Source of the DNA: Tepidibacter sp.
GTDB taxonomy: Bacteria > Bacillota > Clostridia > Peptostreptococcales > Peptostreptococcaceae
NCBI RefSeq assembly: GCF_025210165.1
Contig: NZ_JAOASI010000020.1
Span: forward strand, 1-38,739
DNA length: 38,739 nucleotides
Direction: 5' to 3'
Shown here one piece after another: positions 15,875-24,210 of the stretch. A program made the translations under genes and the position numbers. Every line of letters starts with the position of its first letter. Position 1 is the first letter of the stretch. The notes under the pieces were generated by a model. The model had not been told where the DNA came from, did no database searches, and worked only from the letters and a program-made list of their open reading frames with translations.

Positions 15875-17446
15875 CTAACTATACCTAACTCTATCATTTA
15901 TATATTTATACTTTTCAATTAAATTTTTTTTCCCATAGGCATGCATTATTCTATTTGAATATACATCCATTTTTTCTAAACTGCTTAATACCTTCGGATC
16001 CCAACTCCCACTTTTATTAACCAATCCAAGTGTTACACTTGAGTATACTCTTTTCCAATTAGTAATTTTCATTGAATACAACAATAGCATAGACAAAGAT
16101 TTTCCTTCTCTTTCAACTTCTATTAAGCTATATGTCATATTATCTTTCATTGTTATTTTACCAGCTATATACCTTCTTTTAGTTACTCCATCTCTAAGCT
16201 TTGAAAATTTCTTTCCTTTCTTCCCCTCTGGCAAATCTCTTATTATAACCTCAACACTCGCTACATTCCATTTCTTTTCTAATAGCTTTAATATTTCAAT
16301 AAACTCTTCTAATTCTCCCTTTACATCTACATCTTCTATGTTTTTATATTCAAGCCCTTTAGCTCTATATAATCCACCTATATCTGCTGTGGTTCTCAAA
16401 TTATCATTTTCAATCTCATAAATTTCAGTGTGCTGATCCTCTTTAGTTCTTAAAGTTCTTTTCCCTCTTTTTCTTCTATGTATTTTAATATCATTAGCAT
16501 ATGTATGCTTTGTTTTAAGTGTACTTATGAATTCTGAGTCAGTATTCTTAGCTCCATCTATTTTAGTATCTAATGTCTTATCGTCAACTTCATTTAAATT
16601 GTTATATTTTCTATGTTTAGGTTGACTACTTTGACTTACCTCTTGAATGTGTTTTGAACTTATAAATACATCTTTAGCTTGTATTTTCTTATTCTTAACC
16701 TCTAATATCTCTAAGATTCTTACAATCTTTTTCCCTTTACGTATCCTAGCTTTTATATCCAATTGTTCGAACAAAAAATCATACTTTATATTTCCTTCAA
16801 GCCATAAATTTTTTGCCACCTGATTAAACATCCTTAATATATTCTCATTCGTTATAATCCACGCTAAATGTCTTATATACTCTGACTCTATTAGCTTTCT
16901 TTCATATTCATCAAAAAAATCTATATATAAATTTTTACTGTTATCATAATAGTAAATAAAATACTTATCAAGAGAATCTAATTCAACTATCCTATTTAAT
17001 AAAAATCTATTTGTAGCTATAACAGCTCTTATTATTTCTAATGCAGGTATTCTATACTCTATTCCATTTTTATATCCAACGAATATATGTGTATGCACTT
17101 TCTTGTTTATTCCATTACTAGGTATTTTTAAAGAATCCTCTATTATTTCAAATTTTACATTACTTAAGTTAATATTCTTAGTAATATCATCACCTTTAGT
17201 TTCACTATTATTTAAATCCCCATTTACATAGTATTTACCAAGTGTTAAAAAATGAATAGAAGCCCAGTCTATACTCACTTTTTCTGAATTACTATTGCAT
17301 TTAAAATATGCATCTATAATCCACTTATTTTCTAACTTATAGGGCTTGTCTATCCAATATAGCTTGGCCTCTTGATCTGATTTAAAAGGCCAATTTTTTT
17401 GATTTATCTTGTCTAGTCTTGTTCTACTAATGCTTATTCCCTCCAT
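15875..17446 (-). CDS. tnsE: TnsE, targeting to mobile plasmids and replication forks
   Basis: In Tn7, TnsE binds DNA with recessed 3' ends and the sliding clamp, sending insertions into conjugating plasmids and lagging-strand DNA. This 523-residue protein is close to the known ~540 and sits last in the tnsABCDE order. The C-terminal third (from about 370) holds the conserved DNA-binding domain with V-E-V-I-I-R-D-L-P-E-G and T-Y-S-L-I-E-V-E-R-E-G-K-S-L-S-M-L-L-L. A basic, low-complexity linker lies near 265-330. The ATG overlaps the end of tnsD by 20 bp, and no strong ribosome binding site is seen, so translation is probably coupled. Having both TnsD and TnsE suggests the element keeps both target pathways. 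Confidence 0.9.
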   Translation of the reverse strand: MEGISISRTRLDKINQKNWPFKSDQEAKLYWIDKPYKLENKWIIDAYFKCNSNSEKVSIDWASIHFLTLGKYYVNGDLNNSETKGDDITKNINLSNVKFEIIEDSLKIPSNGINKKVHTHIFVGYKNGIEYRIPALEIIRAVIATNRFLLNRIVELDSLDKYFIYYYDNSKNLYIDFFDEYERKLIESEYIRHLAWIITNENILRMFNQVAKNLWLEGNIKYDFLFEQLDIKARIRKGKKIVRILEILEVKNKKIQAKDVFISSKHIQEVSQSSQPKHRKYNNLNEVDDKTLDTKIDGAKNTDSEFISTLKTKHTYANDIKIHRRKRGKRTLRTKEDQHTEIYEIENDNLRTTADIGGLYRAKGLEYKNIEDVDVKGELEEFIEILKLLEKKWNVASVEVIIRDLPEGKKGKKFSKLRDGVTKRRYIAGKITMKDNMTYSLIEVEREGKSLSMLLLYSMKITNWKRVYSSVTLGLVNKSGSWDPKVLSSLEKMDVYSNRIMHAYGKKNLIEKYKYINDRVRYS

Positions 17447-19322
17447 CTATATACTGTTCAAGCTTAGTTTTGATTTTTTCAAAATCACTTGTTCTTATCT
17501 TTGATAATTTTTGAATCTCCCATAATCTTATTCCTTCTTTATCTTCTAGATTTTCATCTACTATCGACCTTGCTCTTCTTAGCTGAAATGCCTCTACTGA
17601 TTCAAGAATATCATCTAAGTATTCTTTTGTTCTTGGAAGCTTGTCTAGCTTCTTTTCAATAATAGTAAGTATCCCTGCTTCTTTACATAGATTCCCCTTA
17701 GTTATTCTTATAGGCTTGTCTCTTAATAGTAGGCTATTGTATTTCTCCTTTATAACCTTTAATATTTCTTCATCTCTTTTGTTCCAATTAACTCTTTTAT
17801 CACTTTTATAATCGATATTTTTCCTAGATATATTTTTAGGAAGCATTTCTAAAAGCCAATCCTTATCATATCTATAAAGATAAGTATATTCCTTTTTACA
17901 AAGCTCTCTTATTTGTGTTCTTGTATAGCTAGAATTTTCATTCATAGCAATTATTATATTTTCTTTATAGGCTTGTATGTCTATATCATTATTTTCTTTT
18001 TTATTAGTCTTTTGCTTTTCTACTAGCATATTTGAAGTTTCAAAATAGTGTATTCCTAATTCCTTATCAAATTTTACGATAGTTTTAGGATCACAGTTCA
18101 TTATTCTTGCTAATTCTCTAAGTCCATATTTATGCTCTAGTAGGTATTGCTTCAATGTCTCTTCCCATAATGACCCAAACTCCTTAGTTCTTCCTATTTT
18201 ATATCTATCATCTATATTTTTGTCAGGCCCTTTTCTTGAATATATGAAGCCACAATCACATGTAAAGGTTCCAACAGGAAGTCTAGTTTTATAATCAGTA
18301 GTTATTTTTAGTTCTGTTACTACATCCTTTTTATAATGCTCTGCTACATAATTCAAGCATGGCCAAGGTGATTTTCCAAACGGGTTATATCCATTTACTT
18401 CTGGTTTAAAGAATTCTTTTATATCATCTACCAAGAAATTTATGAATAGTATATGTCTTATAGGATGTACTGTTCTTTTTGAATCTCTTGTTATGACCTT
18501 AAGCCAATTATATTCAATATCCTTATCTATACTAGATTCCATTATTTCTAAAAATTCAGGTCCATAATATTTAATAAATTCATCATATAATTCTCGCTGC
18601 TTTATCCTTTTGTTTGTTGTTACTAAACCTTTTGAATAAAGAATCGCTTTATATTTTTCAGTTATAGTATCTTTATTAAAGTAATAAAGATTATTGTTTA
18701 ATATATAGTAAGCAGCTTTAGATATTTTTAATAGCTTTTCATAAATGTCTTTATCTTTTTCATATTCAACATTTAAATCTAGTAATTTTTCATTTAATCT
18801 TATAAACTCTAATCTGCTAGCATTTGTTCTATCTATTTTATATTTTTTTAATTTAGCTCCATTATGAGGACATACGAATACTCCTTGTAATTGATGTTCT
18901 CTATGAACATAAACTTCTCCATATTTATTAATTTCTTCTTCTGAACATAAGGGACAGTAATAAATTCCTTCCTTTTTACATACTGAACCTGCTAATATTC
19001 CTGTTTTAGCATATATACCTTTTCCATCCTTGTACTTCATATCATATCTTAATTCTTCTCTTCTAGTTTTAGGCATAAATGGTGCATAAAACGGAAATAT
19101 AGAATGCTTATCTATAAGATAATCAGCTGTATATTTTCCACCTAAATTATTAGCTACACTATCTAAGTGAGCACATAATTCTATACTTGGAATTACACTC
19201 TCATTTCCAAAAATCTCTCTTAATGTATCCTTGTAATCTATATTTCCAATGTAATAGTGATATCTTCCTATAGCTCCATATAAAAGCTCATTTTCGTAAG
19301 GGTCTGTAAAAAAAGTAAGCAT
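17427..19322 (-). CDS. tnsD: TnsD/TniQ attachment-site selector
   Basis: TnsD binds the 3' coding end of glmS and brings TnsABC to the site just past it. This 631-residue protein has an N-terminal TniQ domain with zinc ligands C123-P-L-C126, His140/His143 and C151-P-H153. A second Cys-rich block, T-F-T-C-D-C-G-F, lies near residue 355 and is followed by helix-turn-helix-like segments (Y-G-L-R-E-L-A-R-I-M-N near 395). It is longer than E. coli TnsD (508). It starts 3 bp after the tnsC stop. Its presence fits the actual position of the element beside glmS. Confidence 0.92.
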   Translation of the reverse strand: MLTFFTDPYENELLYGAIGRYHYYIGNIDYKDTLREIFGNESVIPSIELCAHLDSVANNLGGKYTADYLIDKHSIFPFYAPFMPKTRREELRYDMKYKDGKGIYAKTGILAGSVCKKEGIYYCPLCSEEEINKYGEVYVHREHQLQGVFVCPHNGAKLKKYKIDRTNASRLEFIRLNEKLLDLNVEYEKDKDIYEKLLKISKAAYYILNNNLYYFNKDTITEKYKAILYSKGLVTTNKRIKQRELYDEFIKYYGPEFLEIMESSIDKDIEYNWLKVITRDSKRTVHPIRHILFINFLVDDIKEFFKPEVNGYNPFGKSPWPCLNYVAEHYKKDVVTELKITTDYKTRLPVGTFTCDCGFIYSRKGPDKNIDDRYKIGRTKEFGSLWEETLKQYLLEHKYGLRELARIMNCDPKTIVKFDKELGIHYFETSNMLVEKQKTNKKENNDIDIQAYKENIIIAMNENSSYTRTQIRELCKKEYTYLYRYDKDWLLEMLPKNISRKNIDYKSDKRVNWNKRDEEILKVIKEKYNSLLLRDKPIRITKGNLCKEAGILTIIEKKLDKLPRTKEYLDDILESVEAFQLRRARSIVDENLEDKEGIRLWEIQKLSKIRTSDFEKIKTKLEQYIDGGNKH

Positions 19323-19325
19323 TCT

Positions 19326-21023
19326 CTATTCCACCTTTAAAAACTCCTCAACAGGATTTTTAATATATCCATTTTCCTTTAATATCTCATATACATGAAG
19401 CTTTTTCTTTTGCGATATCTCATATATATTTCTTAAATCCTTATCTTCATATAATTCATTATTAACCTTATTTTCAGTTTCCTTCTTTTTATCATTTAGT
19501 TGTAAAGCCTTTTTTATAACCTCTGACTTAATAAGATTATAATCATCATCTACACCAAACTTATCAACCGTTTTTCTAATTAAATTCTCTAATTCATTTT
19601 CTGTAAGCCTATCAAATATCCCCAATGTATTTACATCTATTATTAAATTTTCTGCTGTATTGTTTCTTTTTAATTTGAATAATTTTTCTTCATTTTTAGC
19701 CATTTCTTTAATTTTGCCAGCTAACTGTAAGCTATTCTTATGCTTAAAGGTTATGTCATCTAGATTTATAGAAATATCCTCATATTTCATTATTTGATTT
19801 CTATTATTATTCCTAAGTGCCTTTATCATAGGCTGTATCATATGAAGATCCTCTTTAGATGCCTTATTTATAATTTGCTTAGTTATTTTTTCTTTATCTG
19901 TATTCAATGCTCGTTCCTGTGCAAGTATAAATAGGTTTACAGCTACAGAGGTTATTCCCTGGCATTCATCATAGAAAAATTCCTTCATTTCATGAGTTAA
20001 CTCAGTTTTATTCTTAAGCCATTGGAATTCCCATAGAGTTTCTATAAAAAAGTTCCACTCATCACTATTCTTAGTCATTCTATCCCATATAATATTCCCT
20101 TCACTACCAGCTCTTCTAGCTTGTCTAAAATCTCTTTTAAATATTTTAAGAGCTTTAAACGTTCCTATTAGTACAGTTGGTATTCCAACAGTATTAGTTA
20201 ATGTTACGAAAAAATTAAGCATTTCATCAGAGTCATTCTTTGCATTAATTAAATGCTGTATTTCATCTATTACTAAAACTCCTATTCCATATATACTTGC
20301 TAAGGAAGTCATATGAAGCATCATAGATGAGGTTATTCTATTTAGATATCCATACTTTTCAAGATATCTAGTTCCTAGTAAATCATCTATTGCCTTAAAA
20401 AAGCTCTTACAAAGAGTAGCAAGATTGCCATCGTATGGGCAGTCAATTTTTAACCATACGATTTGTGTTCTACTTAAGGGATTTCCATTGTATTCTTCAT
20501 GTTTTATTATTTGTGGATACATAAGTAATAATCTTTCTATAGCTGTAGTTTTGCCTATCCCTGAAATTCCTATTATTGAAAGACTATCTGCTGTAGAGCG
20601 TATATGCTCCATATTTCTATTTAAAGCACCTTCTCTTTCTTCTTGCTTGACAGATTGTACATCATTTAATATCTTTAATCTTTCAAAGTAGGTTTTATCT
20701 AATGGATTCCTTGCTAAATATCCTCTTCTTATAATAGTTGATAACTTACCTTCTATTGTAAAATGATCTGGTAATGGCTGTATAAAGTTTTTTATCCTTT
20801 TTATCATATGGTGTCTTAAATTTCTATTTTTAGTTTTCTCTATATCATCTATTATTGGATATCTAGTAAATTGATCTAGTATCTCATCCTCTGAAAATAT
20901 GGGAGGTAGTGCTTCTATAAATGGATTATCCGTATACTCGATTAGGTCTTGTTGTTTGTATTCTGCCATTTCTATTTTTCCTTTTAATATAGGTGTTATT
21001 TTATTTTTTTCCAAGACGCTCAT
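19326..21023 (-). CDS. tnsC: TnsC, AAA+ transposition regulator
   Basis: TnsC forms ATP-dependent rings on DNA that link the target selector (TnsD or TnsE) to the TnsA-TnsB transposase. The 565-residue protein has Walker A G152-I-S-G-I-G-K-T-T160 and Walker B V-L-V-I-D-E-I-Q (249-256), then T-L-T-N and R-A-R-R-A-G-S-E-G blocks typical of the family. Length matches E. coli TnsC (555). The ATG at 21023 overlaps the end of tnsB by 23 bp. A truncated, ~96% identical copy of its first 120 residues lies at 376-747. Confidence 0.94.
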   Translation of the reverse strand: MSVLEKNKITPILKGKIEMAEYKQQDLIEYTDNPFIEALPPIFSEDEILDQFTRYPIIDDIEKTKNRNLRHHMIKRIKNFIQPLPDHFTIEGKLSTIIRRGYLARNPLDKTYFERLKILNDVQSVKQEEREGALNRNMEHIRSTADSLSIIGISGIGKTTAIERLLLMYPQIIKHEEYNGNPLSRTQIVWLKIDCPYDGNLATLCKSFFKAIDDLLGTRYLEKYGYLNRITSSMMLHMTSLASIYGIGVLVIDEIQHLINAKNDSDEMLNFFVTLTNTVGIPTVLIGTFKALKIFKRDFRQARRAGSEGNIIWDRMTKNSDEWNFFIETLWEFQWLKNKTELTHEMKEFFYDECQGITSVAVNLFILAQERALNTDKEKITKQIINKASKEDLHMIQPMIKALRNNNRNQIMKYEDISINLDDITFKHKNSLQLAGKIKEMAKNEEKLFKLKRNNTAENLIIDVNTLGIFDRLTENELENLIRKTVDKFGVDDDYNLIKSEVIKKALQLNDKKKETENKVNNELYEDKDLRNIYEISQKKKLHVYEILKENGYIKNPVEEFLKVE

Positions 21024-23163
21024 CTCTTTTCTCTCTTAATCTATTCATTAACATTACACGTCTTGTATCCTTTTGCTCTTCCTTATTCTCATCAGCTTTA
21101 TTAAATTGCTTAACTATACCTTCTTTATTTTCTTCCTTTCCAATTTCGAAAGCTTCTTCTATTCTATTTAATTCTTTTTCCAATTGTCTGTTTTCTTTTA
21201 TTCCCTTTATTTTCTTAGCTTTAGAAGTAGTTTCAGTAACAGTTCTATCCTTTTCCTTTTTAGCATTTTTAACTATATCCTCTATTTCCTTATCTAAATC
21301 TATATTGAACTGTGACTGTTTATTTGATTCCCAAGCTATTAGCTCTTTCTTTAATTCCTCTTGAAATATTATTTCTTCAAGTAAACAGTCCTTATATTGC
21401 TTACTTTTTTCTAGAAGATAACAAACCTCATAGCCTTTACCATCTTCATGCGGAATATATATTTTATCTATATTTCTTGGGTCATATACTACTTCAAGCC
21501 ATCTATGTTTAGACTTTACAAACCATTGTTCCTCCAGTGCCTTTTGAGAGCTATAATATAGTTTTTTAAATCTAAGTCCTGCTCTTGATACACTAGCTCT
21601 TGCCTTTGGTAGTATATTAAGTCTCATAATATCTCTATCAATAACCCTAAGTCTTCCTTTTTTATTTTTGATTCCCCAATTCCATAGGTTAATAGGTGTT
21701 GGAGTTAGCTCCTCTGATATCATTTCCTTATCCGTAGGATGGTTCACTTTTATTTTATGGTTATTGTGTAAAATCATTTTTATATATATTTGAGTAAATT
21801 CCTCTAGCGTAAGGGTTGCGTCTAATCTATAATCTCTATCTCCTCTTTCTCTATACTCCTTTTGTATAGCTCCTGGGGTTTTATGCTTTATTTTTTCATT
21901 TGTTGTTCTAAAGCTTCTTTCAACAATTCCCTTTAAATCTCCTCGATAAGGAGATGTATTTTCTATTTTTATGTTTAAATTATTTATTAAATTCTCAACT
22001 GAATAGCCTTCAAACTCTCCTCTATCAGCTATAATTATTTCTGGTAGATGATGTGATGGCCATTGCTCATTATTTATTTCTATTCCATATTTTTTGCAGA
22101 ATTCAATCTTATCGGCTATCATATTATCTAAAGCCATCATAGCTCCAAGCCAAGACGGTCCTTCTAATCCTACATATATACCTGTAACTAGCCTTGAATA
22201 TACATCTATAATGGCATATACAATAGGTCTTCCTATAATCCTATTTCTATTAAGTGAGCTTACTAAATAAATATCTGCTATAGTTGCATCTATTTGGAAT
22301 CTAGTTCCTGGTCCATTTGTCTCTATTGTGGAATTACTTAAGATAGGTCTGTGTTTTAAGTTGAATTCTTTGCTGCTCTCTCTAAATGATATGTCTTTTT
22401 CTGTATTTTGTAGTTTTTTAAACCAATAGTAGAATTGATGATATGTAGGTATTCTTGAATTATCCCATACTTTAAATTGTTCTTTTCCATCTTCATAATA
22501 TCTATCTGAAAAGAATTCTCTAAGCATTGAATTATACGTTTCTGTTAAGCTTAATTTTTCTTTTTTTCTATAAAATCTATTTATTGATATTTCAAATATT
22601 TTCTTTATATCTTCTGTTATATTTATGCCTTCTATAGATTCTCCTTCATAGTTAACCCTTCTAGGTCTACCTACTTTGTTTTCGTTTAAATTTTTAGTTT
22701 TTCCCTTTCCTCCTGAATTTATATAATCAGGAAGCAAAGCATTTTTATTCATTCCTCTTTGCCAAAATCGGCTGAACATTTTTTTTATTTTAGGTAAACT
22801 TAAATTGTTTTCATCTGATATTTTTTTTAATTTATTTTCTCTTCCTTTTCGTTCCAATAATGATTCTTTTTGATTATTCCAATACTTTTGTATAATATTC
22901 CAATCCAAGTCTCTTCTTTCTTTTTGTAGTTCTGAAATTTCATCTTCTTTTATAACTTTCAAAAATTGATCTGGTATTTTTATCAAAATATTATTTTTTA
23001 TTTCTGCTTCTAGCTTCTCTATTAATACTTTCTTAGGCATAGAAGTTGATGCATCTATATTTACATAATATAATGCTTTATTTTCATCATCTATATAAAC
23101 TATTCTTATTCTTTGTCCATCCTCTTTGTCTATATATCGAAAGGTCATATTTTCATAAATCAT
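21001..23163 (-). CDS. tnsB: TnsB, DDE transposase
   Basis: TnsB binds the repeated sites in both ends, cuts the 3' strands and joins them to the target. This 720-residue protein has N-terminal DNA-binding segments, a G-R-P-R-R linker near 165, and a retroviral-integrase-like core with first Asp in R-F-Q-I-D-A (near 295), second in I-I-I-A-D-R-G-E (near 370) and Glu in G-D-L-K-G-I-V-E-R-S-F. A Mu-type C-terminal barrel and a charged tail follow. I start it at ATG 23163, which overlaps the tnsA stop (ATGA); the upstream in-frame GTG is too close to GGGGAG to be used. Confidence 0.94.
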   Translation of the reverse strand: MIYENMTFRYIDKEDGQRIRIVYIDDENKALYYVNIDASTSMPKKVLIEKLEAEIKNNILIKIPDQFLKVIKEDEISELQKERRDLDWNIIQKYWNNQKESLLERKGRENKLKKISDENNLSLPKIKKMFSRFWQRGMNKNALLPDYINSGGKGKTKNLNENKVGRPRRVNYEGESIEGINITEDIKKIFEISINRFYRKKEKLSLTETYNSMLREFFSDRYYEDGKEQFKVWDNSRIPTYHQFYYWFKKLQNTEKDISFRESSKEFNLKHRPILSNSTIETNGPGTRFQIDATIADIYLVSSLNRNRIIGRPIVYAIIDVYSRLVTGIYVGLEGPSWLGAMMALDNMIADKIEFCKKYGIEINNEQWPSHHLPEIIIADRGEFEGYSVENLINNLNIKIENTSPYRGDLKGIVERSFRTTNEKIKHKTPGAIQKEYRERGDRDYRLDATLTLEEFTQIYIKMILHNNHKIKVNHPTDKEMISEELTPTPINLWNWGIKNKKGRLRVIDRDIMRLNILPKARASVSRAGLRFKKLYYSSQKALEEQWFVKSKHRWLEVVYDPRNIDKIYIPHEDGKGYEVCYLLEKSKQYKDCLLEEIIFQEELKKELIAWESNKQSQFNIDLDKEIEDIVKNAKKEKDRTVTETTSKAKKIKGIKENRQLEKELNRIEEAFEIGKEENKEGIVKQFNKADENKEEQKDTRRVMLMNRLREKRDERLGKK

Positions 23164-24008
23164 GATATATTCCACTCCCCATCAAGCTGCTTTCTTAAAA
23201 GATTGACTTCTATTTTTTGATTTATATCAAACTCCTTATACAAGTCAATTTCTATTATTTTTCTTATAATAAGATGCTTAAATAGTGAAATTCCTGTTCC
23301 TTTTTCTAGAAATAAATCTTTATCAAATTCACTAGATATTTCTCTAATACTATATTTTGAATCTATAATTCTCCTTGTATATTCTGAAACTAAGTCCTCT
23401 ATATAATTTATGTCTAGTTCATATAAAGAATCTATTTCCTCTATATTGTAGTATGAATGAATGTAGCTTATATTTTGAGCAAGTACTTTATCTATTTCCT
23501 TTTCTGTAGCTATTCCCCAATCTATATCTTGTTTTTCCCAGTATCTTCTCTCTATTTCAAATTTATCTAAGGTTCTTTTATTCATTAAATCATCTTGAGA
23601 TTTTATAGTTCTTGCTACATCTATATATTTTCCATTTTCATTTAGAGTAACTAAAAAATCTGTAGTCATAACTATAGGTTCTTTAGTCTTTGGATCAGTT
23701 GGATGATTTATTCCAAGTTCCTTTGCTATTAATATGGTTTCTTCTAAAGGTAATAGTGGGAATTGCTCTCTAATATCAACTACATTATTTGAATACTCTA
23801 GTATATAAAAATAGTCTCTTTCCATATCTGAAAGAAACTCATGTTGTCTATTTGTCTTTATTCCATTTAATCTTGTTCCTCTTCCTAAGGATGGAACATC
23901 CTGGACTAAAATCCAAGGCTGATATTCATCCCCTATTCCCTTACCCCTACCTTCTTTTATTAATTTCTCGATTTTACTTTCAGTTAGGCTTCTTTTTCTT
24001 TTTGCCAT
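23160..24008 (-). CDS. tnsA: TnsA, endonuclease of the Tn7-type transposase
   Basis: TnsA cuts the 5' strands at the transposon ends, turning copy-in into clean cut-and-paste. The 282-residue protein keeps the restriction-enzyme-like catalytic residues Glu63, Asp117 (M-T-T-D-F-L-V) and Lys136 (R-T-I-K-S-Q), nearly the same positions as E63, D114 and K132 in E. coli TnsA. A C-terminal winged-helix part that contacts TnsC follows. The ATG at 24008 has AGAGGTGAT 7 nt upstream, inside an inverted repeat that also covers the promoter. It is first in the operon, adjacent to the right end. Confidence 0.94.
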   Translation of the reverse strand: MAKRKRSLTESKIEKLIKEGRGKGIGDEYQPWILVQDVPSLGRGTRLNGIKTNRQHEFLSDMERDYFYILEYSNNVVDIREQFPLLPLEETILIAKELGINHPTDPKTKEPIVMTTDFLVTLNENGKYIDVARTIKSQDDLMNKRTLDKFEIERRYWEKQDIDWGIATEKEIDKVLAQNISYIHSYYNIEEIDSLYELDINYIEDLVSEYTRRIIDSKYSIREISSEFDKDLFLEKGTGISLFKHLIIRKIIEIDLYKEFDINQKIEVNLLRKQLDGEWNIS

Positions 24009-24012
24009 AAAA

Positions 24013-24054
24013 AAATCACCTCTTTGTGATTATATTACCACAAAAAGGTGATTT
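24013..24054 (-). promoter_or_regulatory. tnsA promoter inside an inverted repeat that covers its ribosome site
   Basis: AAATCACCT.TTTGTG and CACAAA.AGGTGATTT form a 42-bp dyad with two mismatched pairs. On the minus strand the 10-nt loop contains TATAAT, so a start about 7 nt downstream falls in the second arm. That arm carries the AGAGGTGAT ribosome site. Transcripts starting here would lack the first arm; transcripts from upstream (glmS) would carry both arms and mask the site. It may also be a protein operator. The -35 box is weak. Confidence 0.65.
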
Positions 24055-24140
24055 CGATTCAACTTTTTTATAAACAGTCTAAATTTTTTTTAAACGATAC
24101 GACTTTTTTATAAACGATGTAACTTTTTTTTAAAACTACA
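24055..24140 (-). repeat. Tn7-like right end with four contiguous TnsB-type sites
   Basis: Four sites with a 20-bp period start at 24055, 24075, 24095 and 24115. On the minus strand each reads (G)TTTATAAAAAAGTNNNATCG with small changes, and the outermost ends in TGTAG. Tn7's right end likewise has four abutting TnsB sites, against three spaced ones on the left. The innermost site touches the tnsA promoter dyad, so TnsB could repress its own operon. Confidence 0.9.
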
Positions 24141-24145
24141 ATACC
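24141..24145. repeat. Target site duplication, right copy (ATACC)
   Basis: Exact match to 1608-1612, directly after the ACA right end. Confidence 0.93.
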
Positions 24146-24210
24146 ATGTATGTAAAATTTATCTATTATTCAACTGTCACAGACTTAGCCAAATTTCTCG
24201 GCTTATCTAC
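24141..24210 (-). other. attTn7: glmS 3' end and proximal half of its terminator
   Basis: The insertion point is 21-25 bp after the glmS stop codon, as in E. coli. ACCATGTAT (24143-24151) is the first arm of the glmS terminator, now cut off from its partner at 1585-1593. The last ~14 glmS codons in this stretch are where TnsD is known to bind in Tn7; binding here is inferred. Confidence 0.85.

Larger units (their letters stand above)
1613..24140 (-). mobile_element. Complete Tn7-like transposon inserted at attTn7
   Basis: The element is 22,528 bp. The left end starts TGTTGTTTTGTAAAAAAGTT and the right end, on the minus strand, starts TGTAGTTTTAAAAAAAAGTT. ATACC flanks it on both sides (1608-1612 and 24141-24145), the 5-bp duplication expected for Tn7. 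tnsA, tnsB, tnsC, tnsD and tnsE run leftward from the right end, and the right end faces the 3' end of glmS, all as in classical Tn7. The duplication is 21-25 bp after the glmS stop codon. The cargo is an agr-type sensing cassette and a radical-SAM peptide cluster. No Cas genes or CRISPR array are present, so it is not a CRISPR-associated transposon. All Tns genes appear intact, so it may be active. Confidence 0.96.

Noticed and set aside
1613-24140. CRISPR-associated Tn7-like transposon (CAST)
   Set aside because: No cas genes, no repeat-spacer array and no shortened TniQ were found; tnsD and tnsE of the classical type are present.
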